This document shows, piece after piece, positions 1 to 8,807 of a stretch of 64,000 nt of DNA. This DNA comes from Pseudomonas sp. BP8. Its GTDB lineage: Bacteria; Pseudomonadota; Gammaproteobacteria; Pseudomonadales; Pseudomonadaceae. The notes beneath the pieces are model-generated. The model worked only from the letters and a program-made list of their open reading frames with translations, was not told the origin of the DNA and made no database searches. The stretch spans positions 5,362,501 to 5,426,500 of the forward strand of contig NZ_JAGINK010000001.1 in assembly GCF_017875955.1 (NCBI RefSeq), written 5' to 3'. Numbering within the stretch: the first letter of the stretch is position 1; the number at the start of each line of letters is the position of its first letter. The position numbers were made by a program, and so were the translations under genes.

Positions 1-1
1 A

Positions 2-1462
2 CTGCCTGACTGGCTCTTCGAAGAAAGCTACCAGTCAGTGGGCGACCTGGCCGAGACCATCTCGCTGCTGCTCCCCGACAATCCTCAAGGCAGCGATGAA
101 GGCCTCGCCGAGTGGGTCGAGCAGCACTTGCTGCCGCTGCGCGGCCAGCCCCAGGAGAATGTGCGTGAGCGCCTGCCGCAGCTCTGGGCGCAGTTGGATC
201 GGCCGAGCCTGATGCTCTGCCTGAAACTGATCACCGGCAGTTTTCGTGTCGGCGTGTCCAAGCTGCTGGTGACCCGCGCTCTGGCGCAACTGGCTGACCT
301 CGACGCCAAGCGCGTCGCCCAGCGCATGGTCGGCTATACCGACCTGAGCCATAGACCCAACGCCGACAGCTACCTCAAGCTGATCGCCGGCGAATCCGCC
401 GATGAGCACAGCCAGCGTGGCGGCCAGCCTTATCCGTTTTTCCTGGCCCACGCCCTGCAGGCCCCCACCGAGCAATTCGAGGCTTTGCTGGGTCCGGTCA
501 GCGACTGGCAGGTCGAGTGGAAATGGGATGGCATCCGCGCGCAGTTGGTCAAGCGTGACGGCCAGCTGTGGATCTGGTCGCGCGGCGAAGAGCTGGTCAC
601 CGATCGTTTCCCCGAGTTGCACAGCCTGGCGGCGACCTTGCCCGACGGCACCGTGCTCGACGGCGAAATCCTCGTGTGGAAGCCCGGCGCTACCGAGCAG
701 GCCGTAGCCGTGCAGCCGTTTGCCCTGCTCCAGCAACGGCTGGGCCGCAAGACATTGGGCAAGAAACTGCTGGCCGACGCTCCGGTCGTCCTCAAGGCCT
801 ACGACCTGCTCGAATGGCAGGATCAGGACTGGCGCAATCGCCCTCAGCACGAGCGACGCGCGCAACTGGAGCGCATCGCCCAGGAGCATCCGTTGGCACC
901 GCTGCTGCTCTCCCCGCTGCTGCAAGGCGACACCTGGGCCGACCTTGCCCGCCAGCGCGAGCAGTCACGCAGCCTTGGCGTCGAAGGCTTGATGCTCAAG
1001 CAGCGCGAGGCGCTGTACGGGGTCGGACGGACCAAGGACATGGGCCTGTGGTGGAAGTGGAAGATCGACCCGTTCAGCGTCGATGCCGTACTGATCTATG
1101 CCCAGCGTGGCCATGGCCGGCGCGCCAGCTTGTACAGCGACTACACCTTTGCCGTCTGGGATGCGCCGCCCGGTACCCCCGAGCGCAGCCTGGTGCCGTT
1201 CGCCAAGGCCTATTCCGGGCTCAGTGATGAAGAGATGCGCAAGGTCGATGCGATCATCCGCAAGACCACCGTGGAAACCTTCGGCCCGGTGCGCAGCGTG
1301 ACTCCGACCCTGGTGTTCGAGCTGGGCTTCGAAGGCATCGCGCTGTCCAAGCGCCACAAAAGCGGTATCGCCGTGCGCTTCCCGCGCATGCTGCGCTGGC
1401 GGCTGGACAAGCCGGTGGCTGAGGCTGATAACCTGGCAACCCTGCAGGCCTTGCTGGCCTGA
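2..1462 (+). CDS. ATP-dependent DNA ligase, 5' end outside window
   Basis: Seals nicks in DNA using ATP. The reading frame is open to the window edge, so 486 residues of the C-terminal part are visible and the true start lies upstream. The adenylation motif KWDG has its lysine codon at 521-523; motif IV (EGLMLK) and motif V (WWKWK) follow, then an OB-fold ending in a short arginine-rich segment. The N-terminal portion is the usual DNA-binding domain. It precedes an Lhr-type helicase and a PdeM nuclease, the known Pseudomonas repair cluster of exonuclease, ligase, Lhr-Core and MPE phosphodiesterase; the exonuclease gene would be upstream of the window. This is a different enzyme from the NAD-dependent LigA and from the Ku-partner LigD. 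Confidence 0.93.
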   Translation: MPDWLFEESYQSVGDLAETISLLLPDNPQGSDEGLAEWVEQHLLPLRGQPQENVRERLPQLWAQLDRPSLMLCLKLITGSFRVGVSKLLVTRALAQLADLDAKRVAQRMVGYTDLSHRPNADSYLKLIAGESADEHSQRGGQPYPFFLAHALQAPTEQFEALLGPVSDWQVEWKWDGIRAQLVKRDGQLWIWSRGEELVTDRFPELHSLAATLPDGTVLDGEILVWKPGATEQAVAVQPFALLQQRLGRKTLGKKLLADAPVVLKAYDLLEWQDQDWRNRPQHERRAQLERIAQEHPLAPLLLSPLLQGDTWADLARQREQSRSLGVEGLMLKQREALYGVGRTKDMGLWWKWKIDPFSVDAVLIYAQRGHGRRASLYSDYTFAVWDAPPGTPERSLVPFAKAYSGLSDEEMRKVDAIIRKTTVETFGPVRSVTPTLVFELGFEGIALSKRHKSGIAVRFPRMLRWRLDKPVAEADNLATLQALLA

Positions 1463-1581
1463 TAGATAGCGAAGAGGCAGCAACTGACCCGGCAAAAATC
1501 AACCTCGCCCATGCGCAAAGCCGAAGTTTATGCTTCTATTTCCAGTCGCAGACCGTCAAACCCATGCCCATCAGGACCACC

Positions 1582-2697
1582 ATGCACCACTCGACCCACG
1601 ACCTCCTCTCCCCCGCCCCAGGCATCACCCGACAGCTGCACAGCTTTCAGTTCGGCCCGCGCGGTGGCGGCAAGGTGTATATCCAGGCCTCGCTGCATGC
1701 CGACGAGTTGCCAGGCATGCTGGTGGCCTGGCACCTCAAGCAACGTTTGTTGGAACTGGAACAACAAGGCCGCTTGCGCCAGGAGGTCCTGCTGGTACCG
1801 GTCGCCAATCCGGTCGGGCTGGAGCAGGTCTTGCTGGACGCCCCACTGGGCCGGTTCGAGTTGCAGAGCGGAGAAAACTTCAATCGCAACTTCGTTGATC
1901 TGTCAGACACCATTGGCGATCAGCTGGAGGGCCAACTTAACCAGGACCCGGCACACAACCTGGCGCTGATCCGCGAACATCTGCGCCGCGGCCTGGCCGC
2001 GCACCCCGTGCGCACCCCCCTGCAATCGCAACGCCTGTGCTTGCAGCGGCTGGCCTGCGATGCCGACATGGTGCTCGACCTGCACTGCGACTTCGAAGCG
2101 GTCGAGCACCTGTACACCACGCCCGAAGCCTGGCCGCAGGTCGAGCCGCTCGCCCGCTACCTGGGTGCCCAGGCAAGCCTGCTCGCTACTGATTCCGGCG
2201 GGCAGTCGTTCGATGAATGCTTCAGCCTGGTCTGGTGGCAACTGCAGCAGCGCTTCGGCAAACGCTACCCGATCCCGCAGGGCAGCTTCTCGGTCACCCT
2301 CGAACTGCGCGGCCAGGCCGATGTGAGCCACGACCTGGCGACCCAGGACAGCCAGGCGATCATTGATTTTCTGACCCACGCCGGAGTAATCGAAGGCCAG
2401 CCCAAGCCGCTGCCGCCTTTGCTGCACCCGGCCACGCCGCTGGCGGCGGTAGAGCCGGTAACCACTCCCTTGGGTGGCCTGCTGGTATTCCACGCCCAAC
2501 CCGGGCAGTACCTGCAGGCGGGGCAGTTGATCGCCGAGGTCATCGACCCGCTCAGCGACCGCATCACCGCCCTGCGCAACAATCAGGCCGGCCTGCTCTA
2601 CGCGCGCAGCGTGCGGCGCATGGCCACCACCGGTATGGTCATCGCTCATGTCGCCGGCGAGCAGGTCTGTCGCAGTGGCTACCTGCTGGGCAACTGA
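1582..2697 (+). CDS. Succinylglutamate desuccinylase/aspartoacylase family protein (M14 metallohydrolase)
   Basis: Predicted zinc-dependent amidohydrolase of the M14 carboxypeptidase-like fold (COG3608 type), cytoplasmic; the substrate is unknown. Zinc ligands are visible as H39-x-x-E42 (HADE) and H168 (LDLHC). The substrate-binding NRNF motif is at about 101-104 and the catalytic glutamate at E241 (TLELRG). The C-terminal third resembles the lipoyl/barrel-like domain of this family. The ATG at 1582 is preferred because AGGA lies 5 nt before it; an ATG at 1564 would add six residues without a good ribosome site. It sits between the ligase and helicase genes on the same strand, with 119 and 64 nt gaps, so it could be co-transcribed. 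A role in DNA repair is not implied by its family. Confidence 0.85.
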   Translation: MHHSTHDLLSPAPGITRQLHSFQFGPRGGGKVYIQASLHADELPGMLVAWHLKQRLLELEQQGRLRQEVLLVPVANPVGLEQVLLDAPLGRFELQSGENFNRNFVDLSDTIGDQLEGQLNQDPAHNLALIREHLRRGLAAHPVRTPLQSQRLCLQRLACDADMVLDLHCDFEAVEHLYTTPEAWPQVEPLARYLGAQASLLATDSGGQSFDECFSLVWWQLQQRFGKRYPIPQGSFSVTLELRGQADVSHDLATQDSQAIIDFLTHAGVIEGQPKPLPPLLHPATPLAAVEPVTTPLGGLLVFHAQPGQYLQAGQLIAEVIDPLSDRITALRNNQAGLLYARSVRRMATTGMVIAHVAGEQVCRSGYLLGN

Positions 2698-2761
2698 TCG
2701 GGTAAAACCAATCGTAGCGGCCAACGGTCTGTAGAAACACAGCCTCCGACGGACCTGCCGC

Positions 2762-5257
2762 ATGCCCGCTACCACCGACCTTGCCAACGCCTGGTTTGCC
2801 GCACGCGGCTGGCAGCCCTTCGCGTTCCAGCGCCAGGTCTGGGCCGCTGTCGAACGCGGCGAATCCGGCCTGGTGCATGCCAGCACAGGGGCCGGCAAGA
2901 CCTACGCGGTGTGGCTGGCGGCCCTGCGTGCCTTTGCCAAGGCCCCAGCGGCCAAGCAAGCGGCGCCCCTGCATGTGCTCTGGATCACGCCGATGCGCGC
3001 CCTGGCCGCAGACACCGCACGCGCCTTGCAAACCCCGCTGGATGACCTCGGCCTGAACTGGAGCGTGGGCGTGCGCAGCGGTGATACCAGCGCCGCCGAA
3101 CGGGCCCGGCAATCCCGGCGCCTGCCCAGCACACTGGTCACCACCCCGGAGAGCCTTACCCTGCTGCTGACCCGCGAACATGCCGCGCAGGACTTCTCCA
3201 ACCTGCGCATGGTAGTGGTCGACGAATGGCACGAACTGCTCGGCAACAAGCGTGGTGTGCAGTTGCAACTGGCCTTGGCGCGGCTGCGCCGTTGGCATCC
3301 AGGGCTGGTGGTCTGGGGGCTCTCGGCGACCCTCGGCAACTTGCCCCACGCACAAGAAGTACTGCTGCCAGCTGGCGGCTCACTGGTCACTGGCCGCCAG
3401 GACAAACGCTTCGAAGTGGATACCCTGCTGCCCGAGGCCATCGAGCGCTTCCCTTGGGCAGGCCACATGGGGCTGAAAATGCTCGCTCAGGTCAGCGCCG
3501 AAATCGACGCCAGCAGCAGTTGCCTGGTATTCACCAATACCCGCGCGCAGGCCGAACTCTGGTACCAGGCCCTGCTCGACCAGCGTCCCGATTGGGCTGG
3601 GCTGATTGCCTTGCACCACGCCTCGCTGGCCCGGCAGACCCGCGACTGGGTCGAGCGCAGCCTCAAGCAGGGCACGCTCAAAGCAGTGATTTGCACCTCC
3701 AGCCTCGACCTTGGGGTGGATTTTTTGCCCGTGGAGCGGGTGCTGCAGATTGGCTCCGCCAAAGGCATCGCCCGCCTGCTGCAACGGGCCGGGCGCTCTG
3801 GCCATGCGCCGGGACGCGCCTCACGGATTACCCTGGTGCCGACCCATAGCCTGGAGTTGGTCGAGGCCGCCGCGGCCCGCCAGGCCCTGGCCGCGGGCCA
3901 CATAGAAGCGCGCCAGTCACCGCGGCTGAGCATGGACGTGCTGGTCCAGCACCTGGTCAGCATGGCCCTGGGCAGCGGCTTTCGCCCGCACGAGCTGCTC
4001 GAAGAGGTGCGCAGTACCTGGGCCTTTCGTGACCTGCGCGACAGCCAGTGGCAATGGGCGCTGGATTTTGTCTGCCACGGCGGCAACTCGCTGACCGCTT
4101 ACCCTGACTACCAACGCGTGCAGGCGCACCCTGACGGCCTCTGGCGAGTGGCCAGCGAGCGCCTGGCCCGGCGCCATCGCATGGGCATCGGCACCATCGT
4201 CAGCGAGGCCAGTATCAACCTCAAGTACTGGAGCAAAGGCGGTGGCGGGAAAAACCTGGGCAGCGTCGAAGAGGCATTCATCGCCCGCCTGCGTCCCGGC
4301 GACACGCTGGTATTTGCCGGGCGGATCCTGGAACTGGTGCGGGTCGAGAACATGACCGCCTACGTGCGCCGCAGCACCGCCCGCAAAGCCGCCGTGGCAC
4401 GCTGGAATGGCGGCCGCATGCCGCTCTCGAGTGAGTTGGCCGATGCCTTGGTCGAGCAGCTCGACGCCGCCGCCCGTGGCCACTTCAACGGCCCGGAAAT
4501 GCGCGCTGTACGGCCCTTGCTGGCCCTGCAACAAGCCTGGTCGGCGCTGCCTACTCAACACACCTTGCTGGCCGAGACGTTTACCTCACGGCAAGGCTCG
4601 CACCTGTTTCTGTACCCCTTTGCCGGGCGCATGGCCAACCTCGGCCTGGCCAATCTGGTGGCTTGGCGGGTCAGCCGCGTGCAGCCGCTGTCGGTGTCGA
4701 TCGCCGTCAGCGACTATGGCTTTGAGCTGCTCAGCCCGAGCAGCGTCGACTGGGCAAACTGCCTGCCGTCAGCACTGTCCACGGAAAACCTGCTCGAGGA
4801 TGTACTGGCCAGCCTCAACGCTGGGGAGATGGCGTTGCGGCGCTTTCGCGAAATTGCCCAGATTGCCGGGCTGGTATTTGGCGGCTATCCGTCAGCGCAA
4901 AAGAGCACGCGTCAGATCCAGGCGTCCAGCGGCTTGTTTTATGAAGTGTTTCGCAAGCATGACGCCAGCAACCTGTTGCTTGGCCAGGCGCGAGACGAAG
5001 TGCTGCGCGAGGAGCTGGAAATCGAGCGGCTGCACCGGCAACTGCTCAAGCTGGGCAAATTGCGTCTGGATCTACAGGTCTTGCGCCGGCCCGGGCCCTT
5101 GGCGTTTGCACTCTTGGTCGAGGGCATGCGCGAAACCCTCAGCACGGAGAAACTGGCCGACCGTATCGCACGGATGGTCGCCGACCTGGAAAAGGTCGCG
5201 GACAAACCCCGAAAGGAGAGAGATGGACCAGCACCTGGTAATCGAGCATTGCGGTGA
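2762..5257 (+). CDS. Ligase-associated DEXH-box helicase (Lhr-Core type)
   Basis: ATP-dependent 3'-5' DNA helicase of superfamily 2. The 831 residues match the Lhr-Core architecture: two RecA domains, a winged helix and the Lhr-specific C-terminal domain. Visible motifs are Walker A GAGKT (43-47), the DEXH box as DEWH (154-157), SAT motif III (188-190), LDLGVD motif V near 315-320 and QRAGRSGH motif VI (341-348). In Pseudomonas this enzyme is encoded with a ligase, a PdeM/MPE nuclease and an exonuclease as a repair cassette. Its last 35 nt overlap pdeM, indicating translational coupling. The ribosome site before the ATG is weak. Confidence 0.93.
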   Translation: MPATTDLANAWFAARGWQPFAFQRQVWAAVERGESGLVHASTGAGKTYAVWLAALRAFAKAPAAKQAAPLHVLWITPMRALAADTARALQTPLDDLGLNWSVGVRSGDTSAAERARQSRRLPSTLVTTPESLTLLLTREHAAQDFSNLRMVVVDEWHELLGNKRGVQLQLALARLRRWHPGLVVWGLSATLGNLPHAQEVLLPAGGSLVTGRQDKRFEVDTLLPEAIERFPWAGHMGLKMLAQVSAEIDASSSCLVFTNTRAQAELWYQALLDQRPDWAGLIALHHASLARQTRDWVERSLKQGTLKAVICTSSLDLGVDFLPVERVLQIGSAKGIARLLQRAGRSGHAPGRASRITLVPTHSLELVEAAAARQALAAGHIEARQSPRLSMDVLVQHLVSMALGSGFRPHELLEEVRSTWAFRDLRDSQWQWALDFVCHGGNSLTAYPDYQRVQAHPDGLWRVASERLARRHRMGIGTIVSEASINLKYWSKGGGGKNLGSVEEAFIARLRPGDTLVFAGRILELVRVENMTAYVRRSTARKAAVARWNGGRMPLSSELADALVEQLDAAARGHFNGPEMRAVRPLLALQQAWSALPTQHTLLAETFTSRQGSHLFLYPFAGRMANLGLANLVAWRVSRVQPLSVSIAVSDYGFELLSPSSVDWANCLPSALSTENLLEDVLASLNAGEMALRRFREIAQIAGLVFGGYPSAQKSTRQIQASSGLFYEVFRKHDASNLLLGQARDEVLREELEIERLHRQLLKLGKLRLDLQVLRRPGPLAFALLVEGMRETLSTEKLADRIARMVADLEKVADKPRKERDGPAPGNRALR

Positions 5258-5882
5258 GACCCTCTGGCTACTGCCCGACAAGGCCCTGTACTGGCCGGCG
5301 CGGCGCGCCTTGCTGGTGGCTGACGTGCACATCGGCAAGGCAGCCAGCTACCGCGCCCTGCACCAGCCGGTACCGCGTGGGACTACCGATGCAACCTTGG
5401 CCCGCCTTGATGCGTTGTTGGCGACGCATGACTGCGAGCAATTGATCGTACTGGGCGACTTCCTCCACGCGCGCCCTGCGCGCGCGCCGGCCATTGTCGC
5501 CAAGCTGATGGCCTGGCGTCAGCGCCATGACGGGCTACGGATCATCTTGGTAAGAGGCAACCACGACCGGCATGCGGGCGACCCGCCCGCCGCACTGGGC
5601 ATCGAAGTGATGGAGGAACCGTGGCTGCAAGGGCCGTTTGCCCTTCAGCATGAACCCACCGCGCACGCCACCCACCCGGTCCTGGCCGGGCACGTTCATC
5701 CGGTGTTCGTGTTGCGAGGCAAGGCACGCCAGCGCCTGCGCCTGCCATGCTTTCTGATCGACAGTAGCGTCAGCCTGTTGCCAGCGTTCGGCGAATTTAC
5801 CGGCGGCTGGACAGTCGAGCCCGACTCAGCCACCCGCGTCTATCTTGCGGGCGCCGAGCAGGTCTGGGCGGTGCAGCGCTGA
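5223..5882 (+). CDS. pdeM: Ligase-associated DNA damage response endonuclease PdeM
   Basis: Manganese-dependent DNA endonuclease/phosphodiesterase of the binuclear metallophosphoesterase superfamily, 219 residues. Metal-binding motifs are in canonical order: D34-x-H36 (DVHIG), G78-D79...H82 (GDFLH), G112-N-H-D115 (GNHD), and G156-H-x-H159 (GHVHP). The ATG at 5223 follows GGAGAG and lies inside the end of the helicase gene, so start and family length agree. Final gene of the repair cluster; its TGA directly abuts the stop codon of the convergent small gene at 5883. Confidence 0.93.
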   Translation: MDQHLVIEHCGETLWLLPDKALYWPARRALLVADVHIGKAASYRALHQPVPRGTTDATLARLDALLATHDCEQLIVLGDFLHARPARAPAIVAKLMAWRQRHDGLRIILVRGNHDRHAGDPPAALGIEVMEEPWLQGPFALQHEPTAHATHPVLAGHVHPVFVLRGKARQRLRLPCFLIDSSVSLLPAFGEFTGGWTVEPDSATRVYLAGAEQVWAVQR

Positions 5883-6116
5883 TCAGGCGACGGGGGCGGG
5901 AGGTGGCTCATCGGGCAAGGTCGGCTCACCCGGCTCCATCGGCGGATTATCGCCGGGCTGGGGCGGCTGAGGGGTATCCGGACCGGGCTGATGCGGCACG
6001 CCTCCGGCCTGTAACGGCAATGGCGGATGGGCCAGCAGTGACCATGCCAGCAAACCGATCTGGTTGGTCTGCTGGAGGTTGGCCAGCTTCTCACTGACGG
6101 TGGGATGGAGTTTCAT
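5883..6116 (-). CDS. Small protein with proline-rich C-terminus, function unknown
   Basis: 77 residues from the ATG at 6116, chosen because AGGAG lies 6 nt upstream of it. The first 35 residues are predicted helical (SEKLANLQQ, then a leucine/alanine-rich stretch), and the last 40 are proline-rich with many PP and PG pairs and acidic residues, probably unstructured. No known domain was recognised. It is transcribed towards pdeM and the two stop codons are adjacent, with no terminator between them. It could be a lineage-restricted small protein; the clean ribosome site is the main support. Confidence 0.6.
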   Translation of the reverse strand: MKLHPTVSEKLANLQQTNQIGLLAWSLLAHPPLPLQAGGVPHQPGPDTPQPPQPGDNPPMEPGEPTLPDEPPPAPVA

Positions 6117-6213
6117 AGGCAGCTCCTGACGAGAGCCGGCGCACGTCATGCGCGCCGGAACTGTTCAATCGTTGGAGTGCCAGGCGGGAAAGTAATTCCC
6201 CGCGCTCGTCGGA

Positions 6214-6780
6214 TCAGGTCCGCGGCAGGGTCACGCCACGCTGGCCCTGGTACTTGCCGCCACGGTCCTTATAGGACACTTCGCACTCTTCATCGGATTC
6301 GAGGAAGAGCATCTGCGCCACGCCTTCATTGGCGTAGATCTTGGCCGGCAATGTGGTGGTGTTGGAGAATTCCAGGGTCACATGGCCTTCCCACTCTGGC
6401 TCAAGTGGGGTGACGTTGACGATGATGCCGCAGCGCGCATAAGTGCTCTTGCCCAGGCAGATGGTCAGGACGTTGCGCGGAATGCGGAAGTACTCGACGG
6501 TACGCGCCAGGGCGAAAGAGTTTGGCGGGATGATGCAGACGTCACTCTTGACGTCGACAAAGCTGCCGGCATCGAAGTTCTTCGGGTCGACGGTGGCCGA
6601 ATTGATGTTGGTGAACACCTTGAATTCGTCGGCGCAGCGTACGTCATAGCCGTAGCTGGAGACGCCGAACGAAATGACCCGGCTGTCTGCTTCGCCGCGC
6701 ATCTGGCGCTCGACGAACGGTTCGATCATGCCGTGTTCCTGCGCCATGCGGCGAATCCACTTGTCCGATTTGATGCTCAT
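6214..6780 (-). CDS. dcd: dCTP deaminase
   Basis: Deaminates dCTP to dUTP in thymidylate synthesis; cytoplasmic homotrimer. The 188 residues from ATG 6780 match the family length and begin MSIKSDKWI. The nucleotide-binding GKSTYAR segment and the catalytic-glutamate region (PEWEGHVTLE) are intact, and the C-terminus holds the GGKYQGQRG lid motif. An in-frame extension upstream of 6780 is not supported, because family members start here. It is divergent from the cold-shock gene. Confidence 0.97.
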   Translation of the reverse strand: MSIKSDKWIRRMAQEHGMIEPFVERQMRGEADSRVISFGVSSYGYDVRCADEFKVFTNINSATVDPKNFDAGSFVDVKSDVCIIPPNSFALARTVEYFRIPRNVLTICLGKSTYARCGIIVNVTPLEPEWEGHVTLEFSNTTTLPAKIYANEGVAQMLFLESDEECEVSYKDRGGKYQGQRGVTLPRT

Positions 6781-7107
6781 GGCGGGGGGTGTCCTGAGAG
6801 TGCGAGGTGAAAAACAAGATGCGCATCTTACCGGTCCCGGGGCCTGGGTTAAAGTTCCGTGCCGCATCCCGTGCCGGACGGGGCCTGCGGCCGCCGCCGA
6901 TCCGAATTTCATCAAACCGGCTATTGACCATTGGCAGGTTGGGGAAAGTGGGTTAAGGTGACGCCACTGTGCTGCACGTGACACCGAGAATCTCTAGTTT
7001 GATGCACGATTTCCATCGGCCCATCGCTGAATTTTCCTACTCTTTGCACTCAGTCCGGCCAGGGCGTTTCCTGTGCCGAAATTTACTTTGTCCAAGGAGA
7101 CAGACAC
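6781..7107. other. Divergent intergenic region and long leader of the cold-shock gene
   Basis: 327 bp without a gene between dcd and the cold-shock gene. The right half is AT-richer than its surroundings and probably includes the long 5' untranslated leader typical of cold-shock mRNAs. AAGGAG (7095-7100) is the ribosome site of the cold-shock gene. No confident promoter could be fixed by eye, and no other structure was recognised. Confidence 0.4.
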
Positions 7108-7317
7108 ATGTCCAACCGTCAAAACGGTACCGTCAAGTGGTTCAACGATGAAAAAGGCTACGGCTTCATCACCCCTCAATCGGGTGACGACCTGTTCGTG
7201 CACTTCAAAGCCATCCAAGCTGACGGCTTCAAGACCCTGAAAGAAGGCCAAGCTGTTACTTTCGTCGCTACCCGCGGCCAGAAAGGCATGCAGGCTGAAG
7301 AAGTTCAACTGGCCTAA
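7108..7317 (+). CDS. Cold-shock domain protein (CapB/CspA family)
   Basis: 69-residue single OB-fold nucleic-acid-binding protein, an RNA chaperone or transcription antiterminator. Both RNP motifs are visible: KGYGFIT (RNP1) and LFVHF (RNP2), after the GTVKWF strand. The N-terminus MSNRQ and length resemble Pseudomonas CapB. A strong AAGGAG lies 7 nt before the ATG, and a strong intrinsic terminator follows, so it is monocistronic. Confidence 0.97.
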   Translation: MSNRQNGTVKWFNDEKGYGFITPQSGDDLFVHFKAIQADGFKTLKEGQAVTFVATRGQKGMQAEEVQLA

Positions 7318-7333
7318 GTCAGTTTAGCTTCAG

Positions 7334-7359
7334 AAAAACCCGCTTCGGCGGGTTTTTTT
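7334..7359 (+). terminator. Rho-independent terminator of the cold-shock gene
   Basis: A perfect ACCCGC/GCGGGT stem with a TTCG tetraloop, preceded by AAAA and followed by a run of seven T. It lies 17 nt after the stop codon. Confidence 0.95.
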
Positions 7360-7419
7360 ATGCCTGGTGTTTGGCAGCATATCCTGTTTGACGCTAACCG
7401 TGTTCACAACGCCCCTCCT

Positions 7420-7516
7420 TGTAGGAGCGGGCTTGCCCCGCGAACACCGGCGCAGCCGGTGCCATAAATCAGGCTTGCCCGGGCCGGCCTCTTCGCGGGA
7501 CAAGCCCGCTCCTACA
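7420..7516. repeat. REP pair, inverted (family GCGGGCTTGCCCCGCGAA)
   Basis: Two inverted REP units (7420-7444 and 7492-7516) begin and end with TGTAGGAGCGGGC / GCCCGCTCCTACA. The intervening 47 bp hold a further partial palindrome (CACCGGC/GCCGGTG). It lies between the convergent cold-shock and apbC genes, the usual position of Pseudomonas REP pairs. Confidence 0.9.
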
Positions 7517-7552
7517 GGTGAGATGTGCTCTGCGCGAGCCGCGGTGGCGTCA

Positions 7553-8647
7553 TCAGTCTTCGCTGATCGTTATGCTCGGCATCGCCGGTGTAGCGGCTTC
7601 CTGCAGAACGATGCGCGCACCGACCTGACGCGCCAGCTCCTGGTAAACCATGGCTATCTGGCTTTCGGGCTCGGCAATCGCAGTCGGCTTGCCACTGTCA
7701 GCCTGCTCGCGGATCAGCATCGACAGCGGCAACGAAGCCAGCAGTTCGACGCCATACTGCGCCGCCAGCTTCGCACCGCCACCCTCACCGAACAGATGCT
7801 CGGCATGGCCACAGCTCGAACAAATGTGCACAGCCATGTTCTCGACCACGCCCAACACCGGGATGTTGACCTTGCGGAACATCTCCACGCCCTTGCGCGC
7901 ATCCAGCAAGGCCAGGTCTTGCGGCGTGGTGACGATGACCGAACCCGCCACCGGGACTTTCTGTGCCAGCGTCAGTTGGATGTCGCCGGTGCCCGGCGGC
8001 ATGTCGATCACCAGGTAATCAAGATCGTCCCAGGCAGTCTGGGTGACCAGTTGCAGCAGTGCCCCGGAGACCATCGGCCCACGCCAGACCATCGGCGTGT
8101 TGTCGTCGGTGAGAAACGCCATCGACATGACTTCAACGCCATGCGCCTTGAGCGGCACGAACCACTTCTGCTCGCGAATCTGCGGACGCGTGCCTTCCGG
8201 GATACCGAACATCACGCCCTGGCTGGGGCCGTAGATGTCGGCATCGAGAATGCCCACCCGGGCGCCTTCGCGAGCCAGGGCCAAGGCGAGGTTGGCCGAA
8301 GTGGTCGATTTGCCCACTCCACCCTTGCCCGAGGCCACGGCAATGATGTTCTTCACGTTGGCCAGGCCCGGCACTTGCGCCTGAGCCTTGTGCGCAGCAA
8401 TCACGCAATCGATCGAGACCTGCGCAGCGCTGACCCCATCGAGGTTTTCAATGGCGTTTTGCAGTACCTGCGCCCAGCCACTCTTGAACAACCCTGCGGC
8501 ATAACCCAACTGCAGCTGCACGCTGACCTGGCTGCCCTGGACGTCGATGGCGCGCACGCAACCGGCGCTGACCGGGTCAAGGTTCAGGTAGGGGTCGGTG
8601 TACTGGCGAAGGACGGCTTCGACGTCGGCACGTGTGACGGCACTCAT
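7553..8647 (-). CDS. apbC: Iron-sulfur cluster carrier protein ApbC/Mrp
   Basis: P-loop ATPase that binds and transfers Fe-S clusters to apoproteins in the cytoplasm. 364 residues: an N-terminal MIP18-like domain (about 1-85), then the ATPase domain with deviant Walker A GKGGVGKST (107-115) and a C-terminal CSSC motif for the cluster near residue 280. ATG 8647 is used because GGGAG lies 7 nt upstream and family members begin near here; the in-frame start 18 nt further up has no ribosome site. It is divergent from metG, an arrangement also common in other gammaproteobacteria. Confidence 0.95.
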   Translation of the reverse strand: MSAVTRADVEAVLRQYTDPYLNLDPVSAGCVRAIDVQGSQVSVQLQLGYAAGLFKSGWAQVLQNAIENLDGVSAAQVSIDCVIAAHKAQAQVPGLANVKNIIAVASGKGGVGKSTTSANLALALAREGARVGILDADIYGPSQGVMFGIPEGTRPQIREQKWFVPLKAHGVEVMSMAFLTDDNTPMVWRGPMVSGALLQLVTQTAWDDLDYLVIDMPPGTGDIQLTLAQKVPVAGSVIVTTPQDLALLDARKGVEMFRKVNIPVLGVVENMAVHICSSCGHAEHLFGEGGGAKLAAQYGVELLASLPLSMLIREQADSGKPTAIAEPESQIAMVYQELARQVGARIVLQEAATPAMPSITISED

Positions 8648-8807
8648 GGAGGCTCCCGTAGGCAAGATCTGGAATTGAAACAGTCGCCTATGCTAACCCG
8701 TCAATCGTCAGCAGGCGCGTCGATGGGGTGAAATATATTTGCCGTGCCTTTATAGTGGCCGATCACCCTTGTTTTTCATCGTAGCCAGAGTAAGTAGCCG
8801 AGCCACC

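Noticed and set aside
5840..6149. Longer start for the proline-rich small gene at 6149
   Set aside because: No ribosome site precedes it, whereas AGGAG is correctly placed before the ATG at 6116.
6985..7107. Candidate riboswitch in the cold-shock leader
   Set aside because: The leader is long, but I could not identify a known aptamer. Thermosensing by leader structure is possible and cannot be judged by eye.
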